A stretch of DNA of 64,000 nucleotides from Campylobacter sputorum subsp. sputorum (GCF_008245005.1 NZ_CP043427.1:434001-498000), one strand, 5' to 3'. Positions 49,102 through 59,546 are shown, counted from the stretch's first letter. Made by a program: numbers and translations. The notes: generated from the sequence alone by a model not told the origin.

Positions 49102-51942
49102 ATGGAACTAAAGTGGAAAGAGGCAAACTACGAAGAGTTTATCCAAAAAGCTAAAAAGATAGCAAAAGATAGAGTTTTTAATAGTTATTTGCTTAGATAT
49201 GCTTATGGAATAGACGCGTCTTGTTACAGATATATACCTCAAGTTGTTGTAAAAGTAGCAAATGAAACTGAGGTTATAGAATTAATCCATCTTGCAAAGA
49301 AATGCAAAACTCCTATAACATTTAAAGCAGCTGGAAGTTCTTTATCAGGACAATGCTGTAGCGATAGTGTTTTAATCATAGCAAATGATGGTTGGAAAGA
49401 TTATAAAATTTTAAAAAATGCAGATAAAATCACTCTTCAATGCGGTGTTATCGGAAGCGATGCTAATAAATATTTGCAGCCATATGGTAAAAAAATCGGT
49501 CCAGACCCTGCAACTATAGCAACTGCATTAATTGGCGGTATTTTAAACAATAACGCAAGTGGAATGTGCTGTGGTGTTTATCAAAACTCATATCAAACGA
49601 TTGATTCGCTAAGAGTGATTTTGATGGATGGAACTTTGCTTGATACATCAGATGAGGTTAGTTTTAGTAAATTTTTAAATACTCATAAAGATTTAGTTAA
49701 TGGTCTTTTGGATATTAGAAATGAAATTTATAAAGATGATGAGCTTAAAAAACTAATCGAAAAGAAATTTAAGATTAAAAATACAACAGGTTATAGTATA
49801 AATTCTTTTGTTGATTTTAGTGATATCAGGGATATTATAAACCATATTTTCATAGGAAGCGAAGGAACTTTGGGTTTTGTGAGCGAAGTTACATATAACT
49901 GCGTTGATGATCCTAAGTTTAAAGGTTGTGCTTTGATGTTTTTTGAAACGCTAGAAGATGCAAGCAGGGCAGTGGTTGCTATAAATCCGCTTGATAAAAA
50001 AGAGGTAGTTGCAGCCGAGATGATGGATTATGCTTGTTTAAAAAGTGTAGCAAATCTTAGTAATGTTCCTGAGTTTTTAAAAAATGTAAAAGAGGGTGCA
50101 ACTTGCTTACTTTTACAAACTCAAAGCAGTGATGAAAAGATTGTTGATAGAAATTTAAAAGTTATAAAACAAACCCTTAAAGATATACCTGTTTGCATGC
50201 CAACTCTGATTTCAAAGGATCCAAACGAATACAACAGCTGGTGGGCTATAAGAAAGGGAATTTTGCCGATTGCAGCTGGAGCCAGAAAGTCAAAAAGCGT
50301 TGTTATAGTTGAAGATGTTTGCTTTGAAATAGATAAATTTTGCGATGGCGTGATTATGCTAAAAAATCTTTTTAAAAGATACGGATTTGAAAATAACGGA
50401 GTGATATTTGGTCATGCATTAAGTGGAAATTTGCATTTTGTCATAACACCTGATTTAAGTGATAAAAATGAATATGAAAATTTTTCAAATTTAGTAAAAG
50501 ATATGGCTTATGAGACAGCAAATATGGGTGGAAGTATAAAAGCAGAACATGGTACTGGACGGATGGTTGCACCATTTGTTGAGGTTGAATGGGGTAAGAA
50601 AGCTTATGAGATAAATAAAAAAGTCAAAGAGCTTTTTGATAAGGAATTTTTGCTAAATCCAGATGTTATCATAACAGATGATCCGCAAATTTATAAGAAA
50701 AATATGAAGGTAATGTCGCAAATTGATGATTTGTTTAATCTTTGTATGGAATGTGGGGCTTGTGAGAGAAATTGCCCGTCAAAAAATATCACTTTAACGC
50801 CTAGGCAAAGGATAGGAGTTTTAAGAGAGCAGCAAAGGGCATTAGAAGATGGCGATATCAAACTTTCAGATGAGTTAAAAAAAGGTTTTGAGTATTATGG
50901 TGCCGAAACTTGTGCAGCTTGTTCTATGTGCGAAGATTTGTGTCCTCTTAGCATAGATACAGCAAAAATAGCACTTAGTTTAAGAAAAGCAGCTAGTGAT
51001 AAAACACTAAATTTAGCAAATAAAATTTATAACAACATAGATAAAACAGTGAAAATAGCGAAATTTGCACTAAAAACAGATGAACTTGCTAGTAAAGTAA
51101 TAGGAGAAAAAAATATATCTAAAATTACTTCAGCAATCCACTCAAAAATTCCTATGTTTCCTTATGCACCAAGCGTTATGCCAAGAGCAAATACTTATGA
51201 GCTAAAAAGCCAAATTTCATCACAAAATCAAACTAGCGTTGTGTATTTTACAACCTGTATAAACAGAGGCTTTGCACCAAACAAAAAAATGCGTGATACT
51301 AGGGCTTTACAAGAAGTTTTTGAAAGTTTATGCAAAAAAGCTAATGTAAATGTGATTTATCCACAAGATTTAGACAGACTTTGCTGTGGTATGGGTTTTG
51401 TAAATTACGATAGTATACAAAAGCAAAATCAAGATAAATTTTTAGATATTCTTTTAAAAGCTAGTAATGGCGGTAAATACGATATAGTTATAGATCATTC
51501 TGCGTGTTTTTATCATACGCTAAAAATGGCTGCTAAACAAAATAGCTCTTTAAAAATTCTTGACATAAGTGAATTTTTATATAAAATATCTTCAAATTTA
51601 GATATCAAAAAAATAGATGAAACCATAATTGTTCATAAGCAGTGTGAACTGAAAAAAAGTGGTAAATCTGATTACATAGAAAAACTTGCCAAAATGTGTT
51701 CAAATAGCGTTTTTGATATAGAAAGTTTTGCGTGTTGTGGATTTGCTGGAGATAAAGGATTTTTCACACCAGAGTTAAATTTAAGTGCTACAAAAAATTT
51801 ATCCAAAGAGATAAAATTTAAAGCAGCTACAATAGGCGTTAGTTCTAGCTCTAGTTGTGAAGTAGGGCTAAATTCCCAAAGCGATATATCTTTTCAAAGT
51901 ATAGCTTATTTGCTAGATAGATGTTCTAGTAAAAAGCATTAA
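49102..51942 (+). CDS. FAD/Fe-S oxidoreductase, D-lactate dehydrogenase type
   Basis: A 946-residue protein with three parts: an N-terminal FAD-binding domain (about 40-230, TFKAAGSSLSGQ and IGGILNNNASGMCCG), the oxidase C-terminal domain, a ferredoxin-like pair (CMECGACERNCPS near 547, CAACSMCEDLCPL near 609), and a C-terminal region with two CCG motifs (CCGMGF, CCGFAGDKG). It is about the size and order of the C. jejuni membrane-associated D-lactate dehydrogenase, feeding electrons to quinone. It is monocistronic with AAGGAGG before the ATG. Confidence 0.85.
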   Translation: MELKWKEANYEEFIQKAKKIAKDRVFNSYLLRYAYGIDASCYRYIPQVVVKVANETEVIELIHLAKKCKTPITFKAAGSSLSGQCCSDSVLIIANDGWKDYKILKNADKITLQCGVIGSDANKYLQPYGKKIGPDPATIATALIGGILNNNASGMCCGVYQNSYQTIDSLRVILMDGTLLDTSDEVSFSKFLNTHKDLVNGLLDIRNEIYKDDELKKLIEKKFKIKNTTGYSINSFVDFSDIRDIINHIFIGSEGTLGFVSEVTYNCVDDPKFKGCALMFFETLEDASRAVVAINPLDKKEVVAAEMMDYACLKSVANLSNVPEFLKNVKEGATCLLLQTQSSDEKIVDRNLKVIKQTLKDIPVCMPTLISKDPNEYNSWWAIRKGILPIAAGARKSKSVVIVEDVCFEIDKFCDGVIMLKNLFKRYGFENNGVIFGHALSGNLHFVITPDLSDKNEYENFSNLVKDMAYETANMGGSIKAEHGTGRMVAPFVEVEWGKKAYEINKKVKELFDKEFLLNPDVIITDDPQIYKKNMKVMSQIDDLFNLCMECGACERNCPSKNITLTPRQRIGVLREQQRALEDGDIKLSDELKKGFEYYGAETCAACSMCEDLCPLSIDTAKIALSLRKAASDKTLNLANKIYNNIDKTVKIAKFALKTDELASKVIGEKNISKITSAIHSKIPMFPYAPSVMPRANTYELKSQISSQNQTSVVYFTTCINRGFAPNKKMRDTRALQEVFESLCKKANVNVIYPQDLDRLCCGMGFVNYDSIQKQNQDKFLDILLKASNGGKYDIVIDHSACFYHTLKMAAKQNSSLKILDISEFLYKISSNLDIKKIDETIIVHKQCELKKSGKSDYIEKLAKMCSNSVFDIESFACCGFAGDKGFFTPELNLSATKNLSKEIKFKAATIGVSSSSSCEVGLNSQSDISFQSIAYLLDRCSSKKH

Positions 51943-51991
51943 AACTATTTAATATAAACTTAAATTTAGCGTAGTTTAAATAAAACTCCGC

Positions 51992-51997
51992 TATAAT
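51992..51997 (+). promoter_or_regulatory. rpsB promoter (-10)
   Basis: TATAAT in the 187-base gap before rpsB. The leader (about 130 bases) contains AT-rich complementary stretches around 52040-52075 but no motif I can name. Confidence 0.55.
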
Positions 51998-52129
51998 TTA
52001 AGTTTCATTTCACACACATCCATTCCTAAATTTGGTTGCAAACTGCCTTTTAAATTTTAAAATGGCAACTTGTTAAGGGGTGTGGAGGAAAAACTAAATT
52101 TCGCGATTTTTCGCATAAGGAGACAACTC

Positions 52130-52921
52130 ATGGTTACAATGAGAGATTTACTAGAATGTGGTGTTCATTTTGGTCACCAAACTAGAAGATGGAATCCAAA
52201 GATGAAAAAATTCATTTTTGGTGAGAGAAAAGGTATTTATATAATAGATTTACAAAAAACTATTAGATATTTCAGATATACATACAATATCGTTAGAGAC
52301 GCAGCAGCTGAGGGCAAAACTATACTTTTTGTTGGAACAAAAAAACAATCAGGTTTAGCTATAAAAGAGTATGCTGAAAAATGTGGTATGCCTTATGTAA
52401 ATCATAGATGGCTTGGCGGTATGATGACAAACTTTGATACAATTCGCCAATCAATAAGAAAATTAGATGTTATAGAAAAAATGGAAGAAGATGGCTCTAT
52501 AAACCTTCTTACAAAAAAAGAAGCTTTAATGCTACGCCGCAAAAAAGAGAAATTAATAGACACTCTAGGTGGTATTAGAAATATGAAAACTCTTCCTGAT
52601 ATGTTTTTTGTTATTGATACTGTAAAAGAAAAAATAGCAGTAACAGAAGCAAATAGACTTGGAATTCCTGTTGTTGCACCAATTGATACAAACTGTGATC
52701 CAGATGTTGTGGATTATCCGATTCCTGGAAATGATGATGCGATTCGTTCTATTCAACTATTTTGTGCGGAATTTGCAGAGGCAATAAACGAAGGTAAAGC
52801 TTTAAGAGATCAAGATGAGAGCGTGCAAGATGAGAAAGATCCTGTAACTAAAGAAGAAAAAGATGAGATTCTTGACGAAGCTATGAGTGAAGAAGATTTT
52901 GAAGAAGCGGAGGAAGAGTAA
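52130..52921 (+). CDS. rpsB: Small ribosomal subunit protein S2
   Basis: A 263-residue S2 starting [18 protein letters not shown] at ATG 52130, eight bases after AAGGAG; the longer frame from 52070 is rejected. [16 protein letters not shown] and [13 protein letters not shown] are S2 landmarks. The C-terminus is strongly acidic. It overlaps tsf by one base (TAATG). Confidence 0.98.
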   Translation: MVTMRDLLECGVHFGHQTRRWNPKMKKFIFGERKGIYIIDLQKTIRYFRYTYNIVRDAAAEGKTILFVGTKKQSGLAIKEYAEKCGMPYVNHRWLGGMMTNFDTIRQSIRKLDVIEKMEEDGSINLLTKKEALMLRRKKEKLIDTLGGIRNMKTLPDMFFVIDTVKEKIAVTEANRLGIPVVAPIDTNCDPDVVDYPIPGNDDAIRSIQLFCAEFAEAINEGKALRDQDESVQDEKDPVTKEEKDEILDEAMSEEDFEEAEEE

Positions 52922-53979
52922 TGCAAATAAGCTCAGCTATGGTAAAAGAGCTTCGTGAAAGTACTGGAGCTGGAATGATGGAGTGCAAAAAAGCACTTGT
53001 TGAAACAAATGGAGATATGGAAAAAGCAGTTGATTATCTAAGAGAAAAAGGTCTTGGAAAAGCTGCAAAAAAAGCTGATAGATTAGCAAGTGAAGGTCTT
53101 GTTAGTATCGCTATAAACAAAGAACTAACAAAAGCTACTGTTGTTGAGATAAATTCAGAAACAGATTTTGTTGCAAAAAATGCACAATTTATCTCATTAG
53201 TAGAAAATACAGCACAACATATACAAGACAAATCTATAAAAACAACAGATGAGTTAAATGCTAGTATGATAAATGGTGTTAAATTTGATGAAAATTTAAA
53301 AACTCAAATAGCAACAATAGGCGAAAATATCGTTGTTAGAAGATTTGCTACTGTTGAACAAAGCAATGGTGTTTTAAATGGTTATATCCATTCAAATAAT
53401 AGAGTAGCTGTTATAATAGGTGCAACTTGCGAAGGTGCTGATAAATCAAAAGTTGCTGATTTTTTAAGACAACTTTGTATGCATGCAGCCGCTATGAAAC
53501 CTCAAGTTATAAGCTATAAAGATTTGGATAAAGATTTTGTTGAAAAAGAATTTATCGCACTAAAAGCTGAACTTGAAAAAGATAATGAAGAGTTATCAAG
53601 ACTTGGAAAACCGCTTCATCATATACCTCATTTTGCAAGTAGATTGCAATTAAGTGATGAAGTTATGAAAAAAGCTACAGAAGATATAAAAGCTGAATTA
53701 AAAGCAGAAGGAAAACCTGAAAAAATTTGGGATCACATAATTCCAGGTAAAATAGATAGATTTGTTGCTGATAATACTATTTTAGATCAAAGACTTACAC
53801 TTCTTGGACAATTTTTTGTAATGGATGATAAAAAGACTATAGAGCAAGTAATAAACGAAAAAAGCAAAGAGCTTGGCGGTAAAATCACTATAACAAACTA
53901 TGTTAGATTTGAAGTTGGTGAGGGTTTAGAGAAAAAAAGCGAAGACTTTGCAGCTGAGGTAGCAGCTCAAATAGGCTAA
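52921..53979 (+). CDS. tsf: Elongation factor Ts
   Basis: A 352-residue guanine nucleotide exchange factor for EF-Tu. N-terminal VKELRESTGAGMMECKKALV and INSETDFVAKN are signatures. It is longer than E. coli EF-Ts (283) as usual for the phylum. It is coupled to rpsB and lies 2 bases from an ABC ATPase gene. Confidence 0.97.
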   Translation: MQISSAMVKELRESTGAGMMECKKALVETNGDMEKAVDYLREKGLGKAAKKADRLASEGLVSIAINKELTKATVVEINSETDFVAKNAQFISLVENTAQHIQDKSIKTTDELNASMINGVKFDENLKTQIATIGENIVVRRFATVEQSNGVLNGYIHSNNRVAVIIGATCEGADKSKVADFLRQLCMHAAAMKPQVISYKDLDKDFVEKEFIALKAELEKDNEELSRLGKPLHHIPHFASRLQLSDEVMKKATEDIKAELKAEGKPEKIWDHIIPGKIDRFVADNTILDQRLTLLGQFFVMDDKKTIEQVINEKSKELGGKITITNYVRFEVGEGLEKKSEDFAAEVAAQIG

Positions 53980-53981
53980 AA

Positions 53982-54626
53982 ATGGAACTTTTAAGAGCGG
54001 AGAATTTATCTTGCGAGTATGATTACCCGCTCTTTGAAAATGTAAATTTAAATTTAAACGAGTGTGATACTATAGCTATACTTGGTATTAGTGGCTGCGG
54101 TAAATCCACTCTTTTACATGCATTATCAACTCTTTTAAAGCCAAAAACTGGCGAAGTAATTTATAAAAATAGATCAATATACACTCTAAATGACAAACAA
54201 AAACTTGATATAAGAAGAAATGATTTTGGTATAATATTTCAATCACATTATCTTTTTAAAGGTTTTAGTGCTTTGGAAAATATAGAGCTTGCTTCTGTTT
54301 TAAATAACAAAAAATTAGATAAAGACTTATGTGAAAAATTGCAAATTTCTAATGTTTTAAACCAAAAAGCTACAGAGTTAAGTGGCGGACAGCAGCAAAG
54401 GGTTAGCATTGCGAGGGTTTTAAATAAAGAACCTAAGATAATTTTTGCTGATGAGCCAACTGGAAATTTAGATAAAGCTACTTCAAAAGAAGTTATGAGT
54501 GTTTTATTTGATTATGTAAAAGAAAAAAAAGGCGGACTTATCCTAGTTACACATGATGAGCTTTTGGCTTCAAAATGCTCACAAATTTATCGTCTTGAAA
54601 ACAGACAACTACAAAAATGGAGTTAG
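53982..54626 (+). CDS. ABC transporter ATP-binding protein (LolD/FtsE-like)
   Basis: A 214-residue ATPase: Walker A GISGCGKST, signature LSGGQQQRVS, Walker B IIFADEPTG, and H-loop LVTHDE. It resembles the LolD/MacB/FtsE group, but no permease is adjacent; the next gene, overlapping by 10 bases, is fliR. The substrate cannot be deduced. Confidence 0.9.
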   Translation: MELLRAENLSCEYDYPLFENVNLNLNECDTIAILGISGCGKSTLLHALSTLLKPKTGEVIYKNRSIYTLNDKQKLDIRRNDFGIIFQSHYLFKGFSALENIELASVLNNKKLDKDLCEKLQISNVLNQKATELSGGQQQRVSIARVLNKEPKIIFADEPTGNLDKATSKEVMSVLFDYVKEKKGGLILVTHDELLASKCSQIYRLENRQLQKWS

Positions 54627-55390
54627 TAAATTTTATATCTAACCAAAATACTTTAACATTTATGCTACTTTTTGTTAGAATGAGTGCTTTGTTTTTGTTT
54701 TTCCCATTTTTTTCACATACTCAAATTCCTTTTGTAATAAAAACTTCTCTTTCGCTTTTATTTACAATTTTGTTTTTCCCTATGGCTAAGATAGTAAATT
54801 TTAATGATGGTTATATGAATTATCTAGTTTTTGAAATTCTTAGCGAGGCACTTTTTGGACTTTGTGCTGGTATAATTTTGTATCTTGTATTTGCAGCCTT
54901 GCAACTTGCAGGAGAGCAAATCGCCTTTGTTATGGGCTTAACTATGGCAAATGTTATAGATCCGCAAAGTGGTATAAATACGCCTATTATTTCAAATATA
55001 TTAAATTTTATAGCACTTATACTTTTTTTACTTTTGGATTGTCATCATGTTGTGATAATGTTTTTTTCAAACTCGCTTGATTTTATACCACTTGGCAGCT
55101 TTTATCCAAATCCAGAGCTTTTAACATATGTATCAAAAAGTGTGGTAAATTTATTTATGTTTGGTTTTATTATAGCTTTTCCAGTATTAGCATTTTCGCT
55201 TATGGCTGATTTTATATTTGGAATGCTTATGAAAACTATGCCGCAATTTAATCTTTTGATAGTTGGATATCCTATAAAAATTTGTATGGCATATGTGGTT
55301 TTAATAGCAATTCTTGGTATAATTATGGAAGTTTTTAAAAAACTTTTACTAGCTGCTATGAATAATTTACCAAATTTATTTTTTAGCTAA
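54617..55390 (+). CDS. fliR: Flagellar export gate protein FliR
   Basis: A 257-residue polytopic membrane protein with about six hydrophobic segments, part of the FliPQR gate of the flagellar type III apparatus. FIGHTER landmarks include MLLFVRMSALFLFFPFF, GEQIAFVMGLTMANVIDPQS and MKTMPQFNLLIVGYPIKI. It overlaps the ABC ATPase. Confidence 0.95.
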   Translation: MELVNFISNQNTLTFMLLFVRMSALFLFFPFFSHTQIPFVIKTSLSLLFTILFFPMAKIVNFNDGYMNYLVFEILSEALFGLCAGIILYLVFAALQLAGEQIAFVMGLTMANVIDPQSGINTPIISNILNFIALILFLLLDCHHVVIMFFSNSLDFIPLGSFYPNPELLTYVSKSVVNLFMFGFIIAFPVLAFSLMADFIFGMLMKTMPQFNLLIVGYPIKICMAYVVLIAILGIIMEVFKKLLLAAMNNLPNLFFS

Positions 55391-55448
55391 GCAATTAATA
55401 ATCAAATTTATCATAAAATAAAGCAGTTGGTTTTCAAAGGAGAAATTA

Positions 55449-56861
55449 ATGAAAGTTGTTTTGTTAAATAATAACCCCGCTGTTTCAAGACTTATTAGCT
55501 TAAGCGTAAATAAACTTGGATATGATTTTCAAGAAGTTGCTTCTAGGGATGAGATTACTTCTAATGTAGATATTCTTGTGGTAGATAGCGAAATAGATGG
55601 CTTTGATTCTAGCTTAACATCGCTTGCAAATCATACTGTTTTTTTGGTGCCTAAAAATTTAGAAAATATACCAGAAGGTGGCGAAATTTTAGAAAAACCT
55701 TTCTTGCCAACTAGATTTATAGAAATTATTGAGTCTTTTTCACAAAATTCTTTTGCTGATGTAGAGCCAAAAGAAGACGATGATATCAAATTCGCTGATT
55801 TTGAAGATGTTATGAATGATATAGAAATGTCTAGTAGTTTAGAAAATGACTTAAAAGATAATTTAAGTATAGACGAAGATAACATTAAAAATGAAGATAT
55901 CGCAAATAAAGATATTGATGAAAAATTAGATATAGAAAATTTAGACAATACAAAAGAAGAACATGGCGAATTATTTGAAAATGAAGATATATCAGAGGTA
56001 TGCGATACGCAAGAAAATCAAAGCGTAGATGATTTTAAAGAAAGTTTGGAAAAAGAAATTTCAGATATCAATACAGATAATGTAGATGACATAGACGAAA
56101 TTACTAGCATTATAGATGAGATAGATAATATGGGTGATGAAAGTAGTGATGAGCAAAATTTACAAGATGATATGGCAAGTCAGTTAAAAGAAGAGATACC
56201 TACTGAGAATTTAGAAGATGAAGCTATTCAAACAAATGAAGAAAATCAAGATGATTTTGAAAAAAGCTTAGATGAAGTTTTAGGGCAAGATGATTTACAA
56301 GAAGATGTCGTAGAGACAAATTTGGAAGAAGATTCTTTAAAAGATGATGTGAATTTAGATAGTGGTCTTGTTGATGAAAATGAAGAAGTTGGTGAAAATT
56401 TAGATGAACAACAAGATGATTTACAAGATAATTTTAAAGAAGATTTGATTGAAGATGATTCTTTAAGTGAGAATGCATATGAAGAAGATATAAATTTACA
56501 AGAAGACGAGGCACCTGAATTTGATAGCGAAGAAGCTACTTTTGAAGACAAGGTTGAAGATAAAAATATAGAGCAATTATCTAATGAAGATATACAGGAT
56601 ATAAACGAAATTACAGAAAAAGCTATGAAAGTAGCACTAAATGAAGAAGTTGTGGATAATGTTGAAAATAATGATGAAAATATAAACGAAGATACCAATT
56701 TAAATATTCACGATGAGCTTGATATAAAAAATGATTCTTTAAAGAAGGATATTGCCAACAAAATTAGCGATGAGATTAATTCAACTTTGAGTCAAAGCAG
56801 CATTAGAGAAGCGTTGAAAAATATGAAAATAAATATAAATATAACTTTTGAGGATAAGTAA
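55449..56861 (+). CDS. Highly acidic protein with an N-terminal receiver-like domain
   Basis: A 470-residue protein occupying the same place as the 'highly acidic protein' of C. jejuni between fliR and gmk. Residues 1-95 look like a degenerate receiver domain: KVVLLNNNPAVSRLI, VDILVVDSEIDG (Asp46 at the phospho position), VFLVPK and LEKPFLPTRF (Lys83). The acidic pair usually near the first strand is Asn-Asn. Residues 100-430 are low complexity, rich in Asp/Glu/Asn, probably disordered. The last 40 residues (SSIREALKNMKININITF) form an ordered-looking tail. Function unknown. Confidence 0.8.
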   Translation: MKVVLLNNNPAVSRLISLSVNKLGYDFQEVASRDEITSNVDILVVDSEIDGFDSSLTSLANHTVFLVPKNLENIPEGGEILEKPFLPTRFIEIIESFSQNSFADVEPKEDDDIKFADFEDVMNDIEMSSSLENDLKDNLSIDEDNIKNEDIANKDIDEKLDIENLDNTKEEHGELFENEDISEVCDTQENQSVDDFKESLEKEISDINTDNVDDIDEITSIIDEIDNMGDESSDEQNLQDDMASQLKEEIPTENLEDEAIQTNEENQDDFEKSLDEVLGQDDLQEDVVETNLEEDSLKDDVNLDSGLVDENEEVGENLDEQQDDLQDNFKEDLIEDDSLSENAYEEDINLQEDEAPEFDSEEATFEDKVEDKNIEQLSNEDIQDINEITEKAMKVALNEEVVDNVENNDENINEDTNLNIHDELDIKNDSLKKDIANKISDEINSTLSQSSIREALKNMKININITFEDK

Positions 56862-56863
56862 AG

Positions 56864-57475
56864 TTGGCTGGGCAAATTTTAGTTATTTCTGGTCCTAGCG
56901 GTAGCGGTAAAAGCACACTTTTAGAAAGATTGCTAAAAGAAGAAGATGGGATTTATTTTTCTATATCCTCTACAACAAGAGATATCAGAGATGGTGAGAA
57001 AAATGGTGTAAATTATCATTACATATCTCAAGATGAATTTAAGCAAGGTATAGAAAATGGCGATTTTTTGGAGTGGGCTAAAGTTCATAAAAATTATTAT
57101 GGAACTTCATTAAAGCCTGTTAAAGAAGCATTAGAGCAAGATAAAATCGTTATTTTTGATATAGATGTTCAAGGTTTTAAAATAGTAATGTCGAAATTTG
57201 CAGATATTACAACATCTTTATTTATAACAACAAAAGATCAAAAAGAGCTTAAAAAAAGACTTCAAAATAGAGGTACAGATAGTGATGATATTATAGAACA
57301 GAGGATTTTTAATGCTGTCGGAGAGATGGAGCATATTTTAGAATATGATTATTTCTTTATAAATGATGATTTAGAGCAGTCATATAAAAATTTGCGTTCT
57401 ATTTTAAATTGTATGCGTATAAAAAGCTCTAACATAAATTTACGCGAAAGCATAAATAATTGGTTAGAATCTTAA
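56864..57475 (+). CDS. gmk: Guanylate kinase
   Basis: A 203-residue enzyme making GDP from GMP. P-loop ISGPSGSGKSTLLERLL, the GMP-binding STTRDIRDGEKNGVNYHYIS and EWAKVHKNYYGTS are typical. The start is TTG at 56864, two bases after the acidic-protein stop, with GAGG ten bases upstream. Confidence 0.97.
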   Translation: MAGQILVISGPSGSGKSTLLERLLKEEDGIYFSISSTTRDIRDGEKNGVNYHYISQDEFKQGIENGDFLEWAKVHKNYYGTSLKPVKEALEQDKIVIFDIDVQGFKIVMSKFADITTSLFITTKDQKELKKRLQNRGTDSDDIIEQRIFNAVGEMEHILEYDYFFINDDLEQSYKNLRSILNCMRIKSSNINLRESINNWLES

Positions 57476-57498
57476 AAAATTTAATTAAAGGGTAAAAA

Positions 57499-57693
57499 AT
57501 GGGATTTTCAAGTATTAGCCACTGGGTTATAGTTTTAATTATTATAGTTTTGCTTTTTGGAGCAAAAAAGATACCAGAACTTGCAAAGGGTGTTGGTAAG
57601 GGAATTAAAACATTTAAAAAAGAGTTAGAAGACGATGAGGATGTTGCATCTAAAACAAAAGATAAAGATGAATTAGAAGATAAAAAAGCATAA
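57499..57693 (+). CDS. tatA: Sec-independent translocase protein TatA
   Basis: A 64-residue single-span protein: MGFSSISHWVIVLIIIVLL, then the FGAKKIPELAKGVGKGIK amphipathic helix with the FG hinge, and a charged tail. TatA forms the Tat pore that would export the Tat-signal protein PsrA of this window. argS follows. Confidence 0.96.
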   Translation: MGFSSISHWVIVLIIIVLLFGAKKIPELAKGVGKGIKTFKKELEDDEDVASKTKDKDELEDKKA

Positions 57694-57711
57694 TAAAATT
57701 TAGGAAAATTT

Positions 57712-59307
57712 TTGAAAAATATTGTTTTAAAAGAGATAAAAAATATCTTAGGTTTTGATGTAGTTTTAGAAAAACCTAAGGATAGAAATTTAGCACATTA
57801 TGCTAGTCCTGTTGCATTTTCGTTGGCAAAAGAGATGAAAAAGTCTCCAAAAATTATAGCCGAAGAATTAGCTAAGAAATTTGTTAATAGCGATATTTTT
57901 AGTGAAATTACGGCAGTAAATGGATATTTGAATTTTAAATTATCAAATAATTTTTTAAATTTACTTGCTTTAAATGCATTAAATCATAGTAGTGATTTTG
58001 GTAAAAGTGACAAAAAAGATGAGAAAATACTTATAGAATACATTAGTGCAAATCCAACCGGACCGCTTCATATAGGTCATGTTAGGGGTGCTGTTTATGG
58101 AGATACTCTATATAGAATTGGATCTCATGTGGGTTATGATATCACTACAGAGTATTATATAAATGATGCTGGAAATCAAATAGATCTTCTTGGTACTTCT
58201 ATTATTTTATATGCAAAAGATAATTTATTTAACGAAAAAGTAAGTTATCCTGAAAAATTTTATAGAGGCGAGTATATAAACGAACTTGCATTAAAGGCAA
58301 ATGAGCTTTTTGGCAAAGAAATTTTTTATGATGAAAATTACTTTGAAAAACTATGTTTATGGGCAAAAGATGAAGTTTTAAAAATAATTAAAAAAGATTT
58401 AAGCGATGCAAATATCTCTATACAAAACTGGGTTAGTGAGAGAGGTTTTTATGATAAACTTGATTTAACTATACAAAAACTGCAAAAAACTGGCGGTATG
58501 TATGAAAAAGATGAAAAAGTTTGGATAAAATCAAGCGAACTTGGCGATGAGATGGATAGAGTTGTCATCAGAGAAGATGGTCGTCCAACATATCTAGCCG
58601 GAGATATAGTCTATCATAATGATAAATTTGAACGCGGTTTTGATAGATGTATAAATATCTGGGGCGCTGATCATCATGGTTATATAAAAAGAATGCAATC
58701 AGCCATTCATTTTTTGGGTTATGACGAAAATAAACTAGAAGTTATTTTAATGCAAATGGTAAGTTTGCTTAAAGATTCAAAGCCTTACAAGATGAGTAAA
58801 AGATCCGGAAATGTTGTACTTATGAGCGAGGTTACGCAAGAGTTGGGTTCTGATGCGTTGAGATTTATTTTTGTTAGCAAGAAAAACGACACACAGCTAG
58901 AATTTGACATTGATAGTCTTAAAAAACAAGATAGTTCAAACCCTATTTTTTATATAAATTATGCTCATGCAAGGATAAATCAAGTTTTTGGTAAAGCTAA
59001 CAAAAATTTAAATGATGTTATAGATGCTGATTTTTCAAATTTAAGTGAGGATTGTAAAAATTTACTTTTTGAAGCACTTCTTTTAAATGAAGTTTTAGAA
59101 GATGCTTTTAGCTCAAGGCAGGTACAAAAGCTTAGTGATTATCTATATGCTTTATCATCAAGCTTTCATAAATTTTATAATGATAATAGGGTTGTTGGTA
59201 GCGAAAATGAAAATGAGCTTCTAAAACTTTTTGGAGTTGTTGCACTTTGCATTAAAACTGGATTATCATTAATGGGTATAAAAGCAAAAGATAAGATGGA
59301 GCACTAG
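57712..59307 (+). CDS. argS: Arginyl-tRNA synthetase
   Basis: A 531-residue class I synthetase. HIGH motif is in NPTGPLHIGHVRGA and KMSK in KPYKMSKRSGNVV. A DALR-type anticodon-binding domain ends the protein. The start is TTG at 57712 after AGGAAA. Confidence 0.97.
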   Translation: MKNIVLKEIKNILGFDVVLEKPKDRNLAHYASPVAFSLAKEMKKSPKIIAEELAKKFVNSDIFSEITAVNGYLNFKLSNNFLNLLALNALNHSSDFGKSDKKDEKILIEYISANPTGPLHIGHVRGAVYGDTLYRIGSHVGYDITTEYYINDAGNQIDLLGTSIILYAKDNLFNEKVSYPEKFYRGEYINELALKANELFGKEIFYDENYFEKLCLWAKDEVLKIIKKDLSDANISIQNWVSERGFYDKLDLTIQKLQKTGGMYEKDEKVWIKSSELGDEMDRVVIREDGRPTYLAGDIVYHNDKFERGFDRCINIWGADHHGYIKRMQSAIHFLGYDENKLEVILMQMVSLLKDSKPYKMSKRSGNVVLMSEVTQELGSDALRFIFVSKKNDTQLEFDIDSLKKQDSSNPIFYINYAHARINQVFGKANKNLNDVIDADFSNLSEDCKNLLFEALLLNEVLEDAFSSRQVQKLSDYLYALSSSFHKFYNDNRVVGSENENELLKLFGVVALCIKTGLSLMGIKAKDKMEH

Positions 59308-59378
59308 GATTTATTATTTTTTTATTAAAATTAAATTATAATTTTGTAAATTTATAAAGTTTGTTTAAGGGAGATACT

Positions 59379-59546
59379 ATGGAATTTTTAATGGTATTGA
59401 TGTTTTTATTGGCAGGCATATATATTTGGCTAAAACCACATAAACAAAAGTTGGTTTTTTGTTTTGCGTATCTTGGAATTTTTATACTGATTTTTATGAT
59501 GGCATATGTAAATAAATTTACAATTTTACCAATGGGTAATTTTTAG
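59379..59546 (+). CDS. dba: Small Dba-like membrane protein
   Basis: A 55-residue protein with two hydrophobic spans (MEFLMVLMFLLAGIYIWL and FCFAYLGIFILIFMMAYV). It lies 9 bases before dsbI, as the small Dba protein does in C. jejuni, where Dba and DsbI act together with AstA. The ATG at 59379 follows AAGGGAG; an upstream TTG at 59361 is unlikely. The name is based on position, size and topology. Confidence 0.7.
   Translation: MEFLMVLMFLLAGIYIWLKPHKQKLVFCFAYLGIFILIFMMAYVNKFTILPMGNF

Noticed and set aside
56246-56698. Serine-rich antisense frame of 150 codons
   Set aside because: It mirrors the Asp/Glu-rich codons of the acidic protein; poly-Ser is a byproduct of GAA/GAT reversal.
59361-59378. 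TTG start giving a 61-residue Dba-like protein
   Set aside because: The ATG at 59379 sits after a proper AAGGGAG site; the TTG is within the leader.
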